Positions 8,829-17,987 of a DNA stretch of 64,000 nucleotides are shown piece by piece (the first letter of the stretch is position 1; every line of letters begins with the position of its first letter). Position numbers and translations under genes: made by a program. Below the pieces are notes generated by a model that saw only the letters and a list, made by a program, of their open reading frames with translations, was not told where the DNA came from and did not search any database. Source of the stretch: an uncultured Faecalibacterium sp. (lineage in GTDB: Bacteria > Bacillota > Clostridia > Oscillospirales > Ruminococcaceae); assembly GCA_934524985.1 (NCBI GenBank), contig CAKSYT010000003.1:1-64000 (forward strand), given 5' to 3'.

Positions 8829-9875
8829 ATGGAAGAGAAAATTTTGAATACCCGCAAAAACGGCATGGCTATGCTGCTGCTCACCCTGCTGGGCTATGTG
8901 GTGGCCATCGCTCTGTTCATTTACTGCATCACCCTGCTGAATGCAGACCGGACGTACCGGCTGTTTCTGGGCGTGCCGCTGCTGATCTTGTCCATTGCGT
9001 ATTGGATCGCAGGCATTTTCCTGTTCTGCGGCCTCAAGGTGTTAAAGCCGCAGGAGGCACTGGTGCTCACCCTGTTTGGTGATTACATCGGTACCCTGAA
9101 GGGACAGGGCTTTTACTGGGTGAACCCCTTCTGCACCGCCGTCAACCCCGCCGCCGGCACCCGCCTGAGCCAGAGCGGAGACGTGAACAGCAAGGAAACC
9201 AGCGTGGCTGCGCTGTTTGGCAATAATGGCCAGAATGCTCAGCTGAGCGCTGAGTCCATGAGCAAGAAGATCTCCCTCAAGATGATGACCCTGAACAACT
9301 CCCGCCAGAAGATCAACGATTGTCTGGGCAACCCGGTGGAGATCGGTATTGCGGTCATCTGGCGCGTGACCGATACCGCCAAGGCCGTGTTCAACGTGGA
9401 TAACTACAAGGAATATCTCTCCCTGCAGTGCGACAGCGCCCTGCGCAACGTGGTGCGGGTGTACCCCTATGATGTTGCCCCCAACGTGGACACCACCGGC
9501 GACGGCGTAGCCGACGAGGGCAGCCTGCGCGGCTCCTCTGAGGTGGTGGCTGCCCGCATCCGGGACGAGATCCAGAAGAACGTGGCCGAGGCCGGTATCG
9601 AGGTGGTGGAAGCCCGCATCACCTATCTGGCCTATGCGCCGGAAATTGCGGCGGTCATGCTGCAGCGCCAGCAGGCCAGTGCCATCATTGACGCCCGCAA
9701 GATGATCGTGGACGGCGCTGTGGGCATGGTGGAAATGGCGCTGGATCGTCTGAACGAGAACAAGGTAGTAGAACTGGACGATGAGCGCAAGGCGGCAATG
9801 GTGTCCAATCTGCTGGTGGTGCTGTGCGGCAACCGCGATGCCCAGCCCATCGTGAACAGCGGCAGCCTGTACTGA
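8829..9875 (+). CDS. SPFH/band-7 domain membrane protein
   Basis: A 348-residue protein with two N-terminal membrane helices (about 15-40 and 48-70). An SPFH domain follows, starting at the segment [18 protein letters not shown], and a helical region rich in Glu and Ala (about 255-310) that typically drives oligomer assembly. SPFH proteins organise membrane microdomains and may chaperone membrane proteases. The start has TAAGGAGGG 9 bases upstream. The stop codon overlaps the start of a ribbon-helix-helix gene by one base, so the two are translationally coupled. Confidence 0.9.
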   Translation: MEEKILNTRKNGMAMLLLTLLGYVVAIALFIYCITLLNADRTYRLFLGVPLLILSIAYWIAGIFLFCGLKVLKPQEALVLTLFGDYIGTLKGQGFYWVNPFCTAVNPAAGTRLSQSGDVNSKETSVAALFGNNGQNAQLSAESMSKKISLKMMTLNNSRQKINDCLGNPVEIGIAVIWRVTDTAKAVFNVDNYKEYLSLQCDSALRNVVRVYPYDVAPNVDTTGDGVADEGSLRGSSEVVAARIRDEIQKNVAEAGIEVVEARITYLAYAPEIAAVMLQRQQASAIIDARKMIVDGAVGMVEMALDRLNENKVVELDDERKAAMVSNLLVVLCGNRDAQPIVNSGSLY

Positions 9876-10075
9876 TGGCCGAGCCGAAAAAACAGGTGCC
9901 CCTGCGCCTGAACGCCAAGCTCTACGATGCCCTTGCCGCTTGGGCAGAGGATGACTTCCGCTCGGTAAACGGGCAGATCGAATATCTGCTTACCGAGTGC
10001 GTGCGTCAGCGCAAAAAGAACGGGAAATATGTCTCCGACCAGCTGGACGTCCCGCCGGAGCTGGATCTCCATTGA
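9875..10075 (+). CDS. Ribbon-helix-helix (Arc-like) DNA-binding protein
   Basis: A 66-residue protein with the beta strand [20 protein letters not shown] and two helices typical of Arc/MetJ-type repressors. It begins inside the stop codon of the SPFH gene (shared base A at 9875). The Arc fold binds DNA as a dimer of dimers. Arc-like genes coupled to an SPFH gene are a recurring arrangement in Clostridia as I recall it, but the regulatory target is not shown by the sequence. A hairpin and a terminator follow. Confidence 0.8.
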   Translation: MAEPKKQVPLRLNAKLYDALAAWAEDDFRSVNGQIEYLLTECVRQRKKNGKYVSDQLDVPPELDLH

Positions 10076-10090
10076 AGCACTCGTGAAAAA

Positions 10091-10124
10091 GCGTTTGTCG
10101 CGCTCCGCAGAGCGCGACAAACGC
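10091..10124. repeat. Palindrome with CGCA centre
   Basis: A perfect 15-bp stem (arm GCGTTTGTCGCGCTC) around CGCA. Similar CGCA-centred palindromes sit at 15116-15149 and 48815-48850. Confidence 0.75.
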
Positions 10125-10133
10125 AAATTATTC

Positions 10134-10170
10134 AAAAGGCCGCTGCACAAGACCGGTGCAGCGGCCTTTT
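10134..10170 (+). terminator. Rho-independent terminator
   Basis: A stem AAAAGGCCGCTGCA / TGCAGCGGCCTTTT is followed by GTTTG. It ends the SPFH/ribbon-helix-helix operon. Confidence 0.85.
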
Positions 10171-10250
10171 GTTTGTCCGGAGAAAGCCGTACCTTCCGGC
10201 AGGAAAAGGGGACAAATAAACACTGATTTGATATATCAGTTAAGTGCGCA

Positions 10251-10370
10251 ATGCTCCGGTATTTCGTCGAAAAAGGCGGCCGAAGTTACGAAAAGGTCTT
10301 GAAGATACAGGAGAAGATGGACAAATATCTGAACGAAAACGTTTCTTTTTTGGATTTTTCCAGAAAATAA
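10251..10370 (+). CDS. Very small ORF resembling Spo0E-like phosphatases (tentative)
   Basis: A 39-codon frame upstream of the response regulator gene. The helix segment KVLKIQEKMDKYLNEN resembles the second helix of Spo0E-type aspartyl-phosphate phosphatases, whose signature is Ser-Gln-Glu-Leu-Asp; here the match is only partial (IQEKMD). No clear ribosome site precedes the ATG, and the base composition is more AT-rich than its neighbours. It could be a remnant or a non-coding stretch. It is listed because its position just before a response regulator would be meaningful if real. Confidence 0.3.
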   Translation: MLRYFVEKGGRSYEKVLKIQEKMDKYLNENVSFLDFSRK

Positions 10371-10371
10371 C

Positions 10372-10400
10372 TTGCCTAAAAGTTTGCGGCGTGCTAAACT
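10372..10400 (+). promoter_or_regulatory. Promoter of the response regulator gene
   Basis: TTGCCT at 10372, 17 bp, TAAACT at 10395. The regulator starts 45 bp downstream. Confidence 0.65.
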
Positions 10401-10444
10401 AACAACGGGGAATTGTTTTGCACAGACAGACAGGGGGTGAAGCT

Positions 10445-11290
10445 ATGAAAATACTGGTCGTGGATGACGGTCAGCTTGCGATCAATTCGCTGATCCGTAT
10501 CCTGTGCCGGGTGGCACCGGACTGTGATTATATCAGTGCCATGACGACCGACGACGCCTTGACGTGGATGCGGCAGGGTCCGATGGATGCTGCCTTTTTG
10601 AACTTGGAAATGCCGGGCATGAATGGCCTTGCCCTTGCCCGTATGATCCAGAAATTGCAGCCCCGCTGCAATATCATCGTGGTCACCGAGCACCCGGAAT
10701 ATGCGTTGGAAGCATTGCAGATCTTTGTCAGCGGCTTTCTGCTCAAGCCCGCCAACGAGGCTGATGTGCGCAATGTGCTGGAAAATCTGCGCTACCCGCC
10801 GGAAACGGCACCTGTGGGCATCAAGATCCAGTGCTTCGGCAACTTCGAGATCTTTGTGGGCGGGCGTCCGCTCTCCTTCAAGCGCAGCAAGAGCAAGGAG
10901 CTGCTGGCTTACCTTGTGGACCGCAACGGTGCCACCTGTACCAACGGCGAGATGCTGGCTGTTTTGTGGGAGGATAAGCCTGACACCGCTTCGCTGCACA
11001 GCCACCTGCGCAACCTGATCTTTGACCTCAGCCACACGCTGGAGGACGCAGGGGTCAACGGGCTGCTGGTACGCGGCCGCAGCACATTGGCGCTGGATAC
11101 CAGCAAGGTGGACTGCGATTACTATAACTTCCTGCGGGGAGACCGCTCGGCGTTCAACTCCTACCGGGGCGAGTATATGACCCAGTATTCCTGGGCAGAG
11201 GTCACCCGCTCGGCGCTGCGCCAACAGGCCGCAGCTACGCCCAAAAGCGGGTCGATCCCAAGCTATTACGTCCCGCCCACGGGCTTTTAA
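10445..11290 (+). CDS. SARP-type response regulator with Asn at the phosphoacceptor position
   Basis: A 281-residue regulator. The N-terminal receiver domain (1-120) keeps the acidic pair Asp7-Asp8, the Thr near 80 and the Lys in LLKPAN near 102. The aspartate that normally precedes the x-E-M-P-G-M-N-G motif is Asn53 (codon AAC). Residues ~125-225 form an OmpR-like winged helix of the kind found in SARP regulators, with DLSHTLEDAG and a short remainder. The domain order and length are normal. No kinase gene is adjacent, which fits a phosphorylation-independent regulator. The start follows GGGGGTGA. A bidirectional terminator separates it from ogt. Confidence 0.85.
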   Translation: MKILVVDDGQLAINSLIRILCRVAPDCDYISAMTTDDALTWMRQGPMDAAFLNLEMPGMNGLALARMIQKLQPRCNIIVVTEHPEYALEALQIFVSGFLLKPANEADVRNVLENLRYPPETAPVGIKIQCFGNFEIFVGGRPLSFKRSKSKELLAYLVDRNGATCTNGEMLAVLWEDKPDTASLHSHLRNLIFDLSHTLEDAGVNGLLVRGRSTLALDTSKVDCDYYNFLRGDRSAFNSYRGEYMTQYSWAEVTRSALRQQAAATPKSGSIPSYYVPPTGF

Positions 11291-11306
11291 AACTGCATAA
11301 AACACC

Positions 11307-11344
11307 AAAGGCTGCCGTGCATCGTTTTGCACAGCAGCCTTTTT
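11307..11344. terminator. Bidirectional terminator
   Basis: A stem AAAGGCTGC / GCAGCCTTT with inner GTGCA/TGCAC lies between convergent genes, with T-runs on both strands. Confidence 0.85.
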
Positions 11345-11370
11345 ATAAGTTTGAAAGTGGAATAAATTCC

Positions 11371-11841
11371 TTAAAAGTGCTCCAGTTCCAGCAGATATTC
11401 CTTGATGTCCAGCCCTTCGGCGTAGCCGGTCAGGCTGCCGTCTGCCCCGATGACCCGGTGGCAGGGCACCACGATGCACAGCGGGTTGCGGTGGCAGGCG
11501 CTGCCCACGGCGCGGCTTGCCTTGGGTTTGCCCAGCGCCGCCGCCAGCTGTCCGTAGGTGCGCACCTCCCCGTAGGGGATCTTGCGCAGCTGCGCCCATA
11601 CCGCCTGCTGAAAGGCCGTGCCCTTTGCCGCCAGCGGCAGGTCGAACTCCCGGCGCACCCCGGCAAAATATTCGTTCAGCTGCTCCTCGGCCTCCTGTAA
11701 CAGGGACGTTTCCACCACCCTGCGGGGCAGCGGTTCCAGCTCCGGCGCGCCGTCCGGGCAGAAATGTACCCCGCACAGTGCGTCGTTCTCCTCCTCTAAA
11801 CAGATGGCTCCAAGGATGCTGTTGATGTACCAGACGTTCAA
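11371..11841 (-). CDS. ogt: Methylated-DNA--protein-cysteine methyltransferase
   Basis: A 156-residue DNA repair protein that removes O6-alkyl groups from guanine by transfer to its own cysteine. The active-site motif IVVPCHRVIG is intact near residue 125, and the DNA-binding helix RAVGSACHRNP precedes it. A short N-terminal domain of the Ogt type is present and there is no Ada regulatory domain. It is transcribed alone, convergent with the SARP-type regulator and divergent from the sirtuin gene. Confidence 0.93.
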   Translation of the reverse strand: MNVWYINSILGAICLEEENDALCGVHFCPDGAPELEPLPRRVVETSLLQEAEEQLNEYFAGVRREFDLPLAAKGTAFQQAVWAQLRKIPYGEVRTYGQLAAALGKPKASRAVGSACHRNPLCIVVPCHRVIGADGSLTGYAEGLDIKEYLLELEHF

Positions 11842-11928
11842 AACCGGCCTCTTCCTTTCCTACAAGAATGTGCTATACTGGTACTATCTTAACACAAAAG
11901 CTTCCGTGAGGAAAGGGGCGTTTCAACT

Positions 11929-12651
11929 ATGGTCAAGGCACTGGAAGACATTATTGCAAAAAGCAGCAGCATCGTCTTTTTCGGCGGCGCAGGCGTTTCT
12001 ACGGAAAGCGGCATCCCGGATTTCCGCAGCGTGGACGGGCTGTACCACCAGAAATACGACTATCCGCCCGAAACCATCCTCAGCCATACCTTCTGGGAGG
12101 AAAACCCGGAGGAGTTCTACCGTTTTTACCGGGATAAGCTAATTGTAAAGGGTGCAAAGCCCAACGCCGCCCATCTGCGGTTGGCAAAACTGGAGCAGCA
12201 GGGCAAGCTGCGGGCGGTGGTCACCCAGAACATTGACGGTCTGCATCAGGCGGCGGGCAGCAAAACGGTGTACGAGCTGCACGGCAGCACCCTGCGCAAC
12301 TACTGCACCCGCTGCGGCAAATTTTACGATGTGGATTTCATTGCTAATAGCACCGGCGTGCCCCGCTGTACAGAGTGCGGCGGCATCGTAAAGCCGGATG
12401 TGGTGCTCTACGAGGAGGGCTTGGACGAGGAGGTACTGTCCGGCGCAGTGGATGCCATCCGTCACGCCGATACCCTTATCATCGGCGGTACCAGTCTGGT
12501 GGTGTATCCCGCCGCCGGGCTCATCCGGTACTTCCGGGGCGATAACTTGGTGGTCATCAATATGCAGCCCACCGGGGCGGATGCCTCTGCCGACCTGTGC
12601 ATCGCAAAGCCCATCGGGCAGGTGCTGAGCGAGGACATTTCGCTGGACTGA
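11929..12651 (+). CDS. cobB: NAD-dependent protein deacylase (sirtuin)
   Basis: A 240-residue cytoplasmic sirtuin. It shows the NAD-binding GGAGVSTESGIPDFRS (from residue ~19), TQNIDGLHQ, the catalytic His in YELHGS, four zinc cysteines in two CxxC pairs (CTRCGK and CTECGG), and IIGTSL-like GGTSLVVYPA. The length is that of bacterial CobB/SrtN proteins. It removes acyl groups from lysines, consuming NAD. The start has GAGGAAAGG about 12 bases upstream. It stands alone. Confidence 0.94.
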   Translation: MVKALEDIIAKSSSIVFFGGAGVSTESGIPDFRSVDGLYHQKYDYPPETILSHTFWEENPEEFYRFYRDKLIVKGAKPNAAHLRLAKLEQQGKLRAVVTQNIDGLHQAAGSKTVYELHGSTLRNYCTRCGKFYDVDFIANSTGVPRCTECGGIVKPDVVLYEEGLDEEVLSGAVDAIRHADTLIIGGTSLVVYPAAGLIRYFRGDNLVVINMQPTGADASADLCIAKPIGQVLSEDISLD

Positions 12652-12742
12652 TTTTTGCGCTGTAAGGTGCGCTGTTTCGCGCCGGTTCGCACGCAGTTTT
12701 CCGTATGCTGATGGAAAGAACATCAGAACGGAGGAACTGCAA

Positions 12743-13372
12743 ATGATCCAAGTATGCGACCCGCCGCGTCAGCGGCAGGTACGGCGGCTTTCCGCCGAGG
12801 AATTTTTTACATTGGTGCGCTGCGGCGGGGCGGGGTTTTACCGTCCCTGCTCCGAGGTGCTGCGGATGCTGACCGCAGGCGAGGCGTGGGGCACCTCCGG
12901 GGCGGCGCTGCTGGTATTGCCCCTTACCGCCGATACCGCCGCCGCAGCGGCATTGCGCAGCTGGCTGGGACGCCGACAGCTGGAGGGCGGCTGTCTGCTT
13001 ACCCCGCCGGTGTGTACCGGCACGGAGCTGCCTGCCCGGCTGGTAGAAACTGCCGCAGCCCGGGCAGACCGGCTGCGCCGTAAGGGCACGGCATGGGCGG
13101 TAGTGGAGTGCACCGAAGCGGCGGCAGCGCTGTTGCCGCTATATTTCCGGCAGGGCTTTGGGCTGCGGGCGCTGCGCCCGCTGGAAAGCCTTGCGCCCTG
13201 CTTTTTGCTGTGCACCGGCTGCGTGCCCGCCCGCACCGCGCCGGTGTGGGTGCCGCTGGAAGACAGGGTACAGCTGGCGCTGCTGCTGGCAAAGGGCTAT
13301 GCCGCGCTGGACAGCCGCCCCTATGGCGGCAGCCTTGCGCTGGCGCTTTATCCACTGAAAGAAACGGAATGA
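12743..13372 (+). CDS. Hypothetical protein, possible GNAT-like fold
   Basis: A 209-residue protein, very rich in Ala, Leu and Arg. Segments such as LLPLYFRQGFGLRALRPLESL resemble the C-terminal strand-helix of GNAT acetyltransferases, in which the end of a helix reads Y-x-x-x-G-F. No clear acetyl-CoA P-loop (RxxGxG/A) is visible, so the catalytic call is weak. The start has CGGAGGAA 7 bases upstream. It precedes the D-2-hydroxyacid dehydrogenase gene with a 28-bp gap and is probably co-transcribed. Confidence 0.6.
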   Translation: MIQVCDPPRQRQVRRLSAEEFFTLVRCGGAGFYRPCSEVLRMLTAGEAWGTSGAALLVLPLTADTAAAAALRSWLGRRQLEGGCLLTPPVCTGTELPARLVETAAARADRLRRKGTAWAVVECTEAAAALLPLYFRQGFGLRALRPLESLAPCFLLCTGCVPARTAPVWVPLEDRVQLALLLAKGYAALDSRPYGGSLALALYPLKETE

Positions 13373-13400
13373 CGTTAAAATAGAGATGGGATGGAAAATT

Positions 13401-14363
13401 ATGAAGGCAGTGATTCTGGAAAGCTATGTGATGGAAGAAGGGGACTTGGACTGGTCCGGGGTTAAGGCACTGGTGCCGGACACCACCAGCTATGTGCGCA
13501 CCGACTACGCCGACATTGCACCCCGCATCGGGGACGCAGAGCTGGTGCTCATCAACAAGTGCCGCATTGACGAGGCAGTATTGGCGCAGTGCCCGAACCT
13601 CAAGTGGGTGGGCATCATCGCCACCGGCACGGATAATATCGACCTTGAAGCCTGCCGCCGCCATGGGGTGGCAGTGGCCAACGTGCCGGGCTATTCTACT
13701 TACAGCGTGGCGCAGATGACCTTCAGCCTGCTGCTGGCCATCTGCCAGTGCGCCCAGCGGTACGACCGGGCGGTAAAGGCCGGGTATTGGCAGCTGGGCA
13801 TCCCGGCAGAGTACGGTCTGCTGCCGCAGGTGGAGCTGCTGGGCAAGACCTTTGGCATCTACGGTTACGGCAGCATCGGCCGCCAGACCGCCCGCATTGC
13901 AAAGGCCTTTGGCATGGAGGTGCTGGTGTGCACCCGAACGGTGCGCCCGGAGTACGCCGCCGATGGGGTGGAGTTCGTGGACTTTGACACCCTGCTTGCC
14001 CGCAGCGATGTGCTCAGCCTGCACTGCCCGGCTACCCCCGCCACCCGTGGACTGATAAGCCGGGAAGCCCTTGCCAAAATGAAGCCCGGCGCTATTCTGT
14101 TGAACACTGCCCGGGGTGCACTGGTAGACGAGGAAGCCGTAGCCGATGCGCTGGAAAGCGGCAAGCTTGCCTTTTACGGCGCAGACGCCTTTGCCACCGA
14201 GCCACTGCCGCCCCAAAGCCGTCTGCGCGGTCTGCCGGGCGCGGTGCTCACCCCGCATATCGCATGGACCACCAAGGAAGCATTGCAGCGGCTGATGGAC
14301 ATCACCACCGGCAACCTGCGCAGCTTTCTGGCCGGGAAAGGCGAGAATATCGTCAACCCTTGA
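13401..14363 (+). CDS. D-2-hydroxyacid dehydrogenase (NAD-dependent)
   Basis: A 320-residue cytoplasmic oxidoreductase of the D-isomer-specific family. The Rossmann motif GIYGYGSIGRQTARIAKAFG starts near residue 152. Catalytic residues are in place: Arg in LLNTARGALVDEEA, a Glu about 29 residues later, and His in LTPHIAW. The reaction is reversible reduction of a 2-keto acid, such as hydroxypyruvate, to the D-hydroxy acid; the substrate is not decided by sequence. ATG codons at 13386 and 13401 are both possible. I prefer 13401 because the GATGGGATGG stretch can serve as ribosome site and the Rossmann family begins MKAVILE-like. Confidence 0.9.
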   Translation: MKAVILESYVMEEGDLDWSGVKALVPDTTSYVRTDYADIAPRIGDAELVLINKCRIDEAVLAQCPNLKWVGIIATGTDNIDLEACRRHGVAVANVPGYSTYSVAQMTFSLLLAICQCAQRYDRAVKAGYWQLGIPAEYGLLPQVELLGKTFGIYGYGSIGRQTARIAKAFGMEVLVCTRTVRPEYAADGVEFVDFDTLLARSDVLSLHCPATPATRGLISREALAKMKPGAILLNTARGALVDEEAVADALESGKLAFYGADAFATEPLPPQSRLRGLPGAVLTPHIAWTTKEALQRLMDITTGNLRSFLAGKGENIVNP

Positions 14364-14388
14364 TTTTGGCAGGGCGCTGTACTATACT
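14360..14388 (+). promoter_or_regulatory. Promoter of the flavodoxin gene
   Basis: TTGATT overlaps the stop codon of the dehydrogenase gene; 17 bp later TATACT at 14383. A hairpin with AGAGCA/TGCTCT arms at 14450-14478 lies just before the ribosome site. Confidence 0.65.
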
Positions 14389-14488
14389 GTTCCATGATTT
14401 CAGGCTCTCCCTGCAAAGGAACTGCCGTAAAAATAACGTATGAACAAGAGCATCCGGCAGCTTTGCCGCTGCTCTGAGGGAGGTAAAA

Positions 14489-14980
14489 ATGAGCTACGCC
14501 ATCGTATTCAGCAGCAAAACCGGCAACACCGCACTGCTGGCACAGACCCTGCGGGAGCAGCTGCCGCAGACAGACTGCTGCTATTTCGGCGCACCGGATG
14601 CCGCCGCACTGGCAGCAGACACCCTGTATGTGGGCTTCTGGACGGACAAGGGCAAGGCCGATGCCGACACGCTGGATTTTTTGCAGCAGCTGCACGGCAA
14701 GCGGGTATTCTTGTTCGGCACCGCAGGTTTTGGCGGCAGTGCGCCCTACTTTGAAAAGATCCTTGCAGCCACCCGGAAGGCGCTGGACGGCAGCAACACC
14801 GTTATCGGCAGCTTTATGTGTCAGGGCAAAATGCCGTTGTCCGTCCGGCAGCGGTACGAGGACATGAAGGCAAAGCCTGTACATATCCCCAATCTGGACG
14901 CCCTGATCGAAAACTTCGATAAGGCGCTCTCCCACCCGGATGCCGCAGATCTCGAACAGCTGAAACAGGCTGTAAAATAA
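14489..14980 (+). CDS. Short-chain flavodoxin family protein (BilS-like)
   Basis: A 163-residue FMN-binding electron carrier. The phosphate loop SSKTGNTALLAQ lies at residues 8-19, followed by the WTDKGKAD segment and FGTAGFGGSAPYF. This pattern matches the small flavodoxins named BilS in gut Firmicutes bilirubin-reducing operons, as I remember them. No bilR-type reductase is in this window, so a role in bilirubin reduction is only a suggestion. The gene has its own promoter, a GGGAGGT ribosome site and a strong terminator, so it is a single-gene unit. Confidence 0.8.
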   Translation: MSYAIVFSSKTGNTALLAQTLREQLPQTDCCYFGAPDAAALAADTLYVGFWTDKGKADADTLDFLQQLHGKRVFLFGTAGFGGSAPYFEKILAATRKALDGSNTVIGSFMCQGKMPLSVRQRYEDMKAKPVHIPNLDALIENFDKALSHPDAADLEQLKQAVK

Positions 14981-14994
14981 GATTTTTCCGTAGA

Positions 14995-15037
14995 AAAGGG
15001 TTCCGAAACGCCTGGGAGCGTCTCGGAACCCTTTTTT
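14995..15037 (+). terminator. Rho-independent terminator
   Basis: AAAAGGGTTCCG / CGGAACCCTTTTTT with a long matched stem follows the flavodoxin gene. Confidence 0.9.
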
Positions 15038-15115
15038 CATAAGAAGAATTGCCAAGAAAGATAACCGGTTTTTGGGTGTGATACAGCTTCCCGTTGCGGC
15101 CTGAACCTTGAAAAT

Positions 15116-15212
15116 GCGTTTGGAGCGGCCCGCAGGCCGCGACAAACGCGAAATATAAATAATGATTCCGCTGAAAATGGTCAGAGCAGCGCGGAGACCA
15201 TTCTAAATCGTT
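15116..15212. repeat. Composite dispersed repeat: CGCA palindrome plus structured block
   Basis: A CGCA-centred palindrome at 15116-15149 is followed by a ~47-bp block at 15166-15212 that begins TTCCGCTGAAAATGG and ends AAATCGTT. The same order recurs at 48815-48915. The block's inner stem changes in a compensating way (AATGGTC/GACCATT here, ATGGCC/GGCCAT there). Confidence 0.7.
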
Positions 15213-15233
15213 GACGGACAAAGCGGCAGGGCG

Positions 15234-15926
15234 CTAGTCGATGGTGGTCTTGGTGCGCCCGATGCCGATGACGGCGGTGGAGATCTTTTTCCAGCTGTCG
15301 CAGCCGCACACGCCGTCCACCCGCAGGCTGGTGCGCTTCTGGTAGCCGCGCAGAGCCTGCTCGGTGCGGGCACCAAAAATGCCATCGATGCGGCTGCCGG
15401 TCTGGTAGCCAAGGGTGGAAAGCGCATCCTGCAAGACCATGACATAGCAGCCCCGGCTGCCCCGGCGCAGGGTGGGGTAGCCTGCGGTGGTGCCGCTGCA
15501 GGCCGGGGTGCCGTAGCGGCGGTCAAAGTGCACCCATGTGGGGGTCTGACTCAGCGGCTCCACATAGCCCCACGCGCCGGTAGCGCGGGCGGCGTTGTAA
15601 ATGGCGGTGCGCTGGCGCTGGTCAAGGCTTTGCCCCACATCGAACGCTACCCCGGCGTAGTGCTGGCTGCGGGTGCCGTGACCGCCCTCCCAGATGCGGC
15701 GGAAGGCGTACCCCACTGGAATGCCCCTGCCGTATTTGCGGCGGGTCAGGTTCCACGCTTCCATGGCAGCAATGGTGGTCCACAGGGTAGGACTGGCCGA
15801 TTTGCCCCGGAACTCCCGCAGCCGCAGGGTGGTCAGGGTGCTGTAAGGCATGGGGTCGTTCTCGTTCAGGTATGCGTAGGTGTATACCTTGTTTTCGTAG
15901 GCGTCATAGATCAAAAGGCGTGCCAT
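15234..15926 (-). CDS. M15-type peptidase with C-terminal peptidoglycan-binding domain
   Basis: A 230-residue protein. Residues ~40-145 form a D-Ala-D-Ala carboxypeptidase-like (peptidase M15) domain. Zinc-binding residues are in SQHYAGVAFDVG and WVHFDRR. Residues ~155-225 are one PG_binding_1 repeat (VDGVCGCDSWKKI end). No signal peptide is evident, as is common for proteins of this operon type. It follows the large SpoIID-like/peptidoglycan-binding gene after 3 bp on the minus strand, so it was its operon partner before that gene was split. It now probably depends on a promoter inside the inserted element or the 3' fragment. Confidence 0.85.
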   Translation of the reverse strand: MARLLIYDAYENKVYTYAYLNENDPMPYSTLTTLRLREFRGKSASPTLWTTIAAMEAWNLTRRKYGRGIPVGYAFRRIWEGGHGTRSQHYAGVAFDVGQSLDQRQRTAIYNAARATGAWGYVEPLSQTPTWVHFDRRYGTPACSGTTAGYPTLRRGSRGCYVMVLQDALSTLGYQTGSRIDGIFGARTEQALRGYQKRTSLRVDGVCGCDSWKKISTAVIGIGRTKTTID

Positions 15927-15929
15927 CCC

Positions 15930-17987
15930 TCATTCCTCCTTCTCGCAGCCGCAGGGGTCGGTGCACTGGGCCTGCAAAGCGTGCCATGTTTCGCGGTACA
16001 CGATGCCGTTTACCGGCTGCAGCCCCGCCTGCTGCTGAAAAGCCCGCACGGCGGCAGCGTCTGCCGCGCCAAAGCGGTTGTTGTCGGCCACATAGTCCTC
16101 GTCGCAGGAAAGCTGTCCCCGGCGGTTGAGCCAGCGCTCCACCTGTCCTACCTCCTGCCCGGCGCTGCCTTCGGCGATGGCGCGCCCCGGGTAGGCGGTG
16201 CTGGGCGGGGTATCCCGGTCGGGGTTCGGGGCGTGGGCGGCCAGCTGCAAACTCAGCGCTTCCACCGCCGTCCATGTGTCGGCATCGGCAATGCCGGTCT
16301 GCTCCAGCCCTAATAGCTGCTGGGCGCTGCGGGTAGCAGTGGCAGTTTCGTCAGTATAACGGTCAGCAAGAGGCGGGGCTTCCACGCTGGAAAAATAGTA
16401 GGCGATGCGCTGCAAAAGCAGATTGTAGTACAGCACGGTCTCACCGCTGCTGCCCACCGTCAGGGGGGTGCCGGGGTAGGGCAGGCGCTTTAAGGTGACC
16501 ACCGGGCCGGAGGAGCGCAGCTGGCTGGCGCGGCCATAGAGAGAGTTCCATGTGGTGCGTCCCACCACGCCGTCCACGGTAAGCCCCGCAAATCGCTGGT
16601 ATGCCCGCACCGCCCGCTCGGTATCCGCGCCAAACTTTCCGTCAATGCTTACCGGCGGGATGCTGCTCTCGTAGGCGCTTATGAGGTAGAGGTAAAATTG
16701 CAGCTCCCGCACCGCTGTGCCGGAAGAGCCGGTGCGCAGCACGCCCGGGTACTCGCCGGGGCGCAGGGAGGAGGAGAGCAGCCGGTTGGCGATATCGTTG
16801 TACACCTCGTACAGCTTTTGCCATGTGGTGCGCCCCACCACCCCGTCTGCCGTCAGCCCGAAGTACCGCTGAAAACGCCGAACAGCTGCCGCCGTGCCCG
16901 CGCCGAATTTTCCGTCCACGGTCACGCTTTCAAGGTTCGTGTACACGGTGCGTGCGATTTTCAGCCAGAACTGCACCAGCCGCACATTCTGCCCGGAGGA
17001 ACCCTCCCGCAGCGGGGTGCCGGGGTAGGCGTTTGGGGTGCCGTTGTCGGACTGGATACTCAAAAATTCATCGTACAGCTCTTTCCAAGTGGTCTGCCCT
17101 ACTACGCCGTCCACGGTAAGGCCGTATTTGCGCTGGAAGGCGCGCACCGCATTGGCGGTGGCAGTGCCGTATACGCCGTCCACCTTTACGGCGGGGATGG
17201 CACTGTCGTACTGCGACAGCGTGTTCAGCCAGAACTGTACCTGCTCCACCGCGCTGCCGGAAGCGCCGGTGCTCAGCACCGTGCCGTTCCATGTGCCGTT
17301 GGACAGGGTGCCGGTGGCGGTCTCGCCCTCGCTGGTCAGCTCGGCGAGGTCCTTTACCGATACATAGATGTAGCTGATCTTGTACCATGTCTGCCGCCCC
17401 ACTACGCCGTCTGCGGTCAGGTTGAACTGCTTCTGAAACGCCCGCACCGTGGCGGCCATCTGGCTGCCGAATACGCCGTCTACCGTCAGTTTGCCAAGGA
17501 AGGGATAGTCCTTGGTGATGCGGTTCAGCTGCCTTTGCAGGGTGAACACCGCCGCGCCGCGGCTGCCCTGCCGCAGCGGCGTGCCGGGGTAGCTTTGCGG
17601 GATGGAGCGGATGTTTTTTGTGCGCACGATCTCGATGCTGCTGCCGTAGTAGTAGCGCAGGATCTGCAAGGCGCTGCGCCCGTTGTTGGCCAGCGTCACC
17701 GTACCCCACTGCTTGAGCCCCGGGCAGGTGACCGATTTGCCATCGCAGTACTCGGAATAATAGGGGTTCACCGTGCCGCTTTTGCGCAGATAGGTGTTGA
17801 AGATATCGTCTGTGATGCGCACCATCACCTCGAACACCGTGCGCCCATGGACGTAGTACTGGTCGTAGCTGGTGGAGTTGGTGATGTTGAAGGTGTAGCC
17901 CTTGCTGGGGTACCACTCGGTATAAATGCGGTTCAGCGCCAGCGAGATCTGGCAGTGGATGTTCGCCCGCAGTGCCTGCTCCGGCCA
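15930..17987 (-). pseudogene. 3' half of interrupted SpoIID-like/peptidoglycan-binding gene
   Basis: The frame runs about 685 codons from the junction at 17985-17987 (codon TGG). It begins inside a SpoIID/LytB-like domain: W-P-E-Q-A-L-R-A-N, then ISLALNRIYTEWYPSKGYTF. Five or six PG_binding_1 repeats follow, marked by VDGVFG, VDGVYG, VDGKFG and TADGVVGRTTW motifs. The matching N-terminal half is at 43028-43585 on the same strand, ending at the same Pro-Thr-Trp codons. The halves join in frame if 17988-43030 is removed. An ATG at 18021-18023 lies in element DNA, but a functional product is unlikely. Confidence 0.88.
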
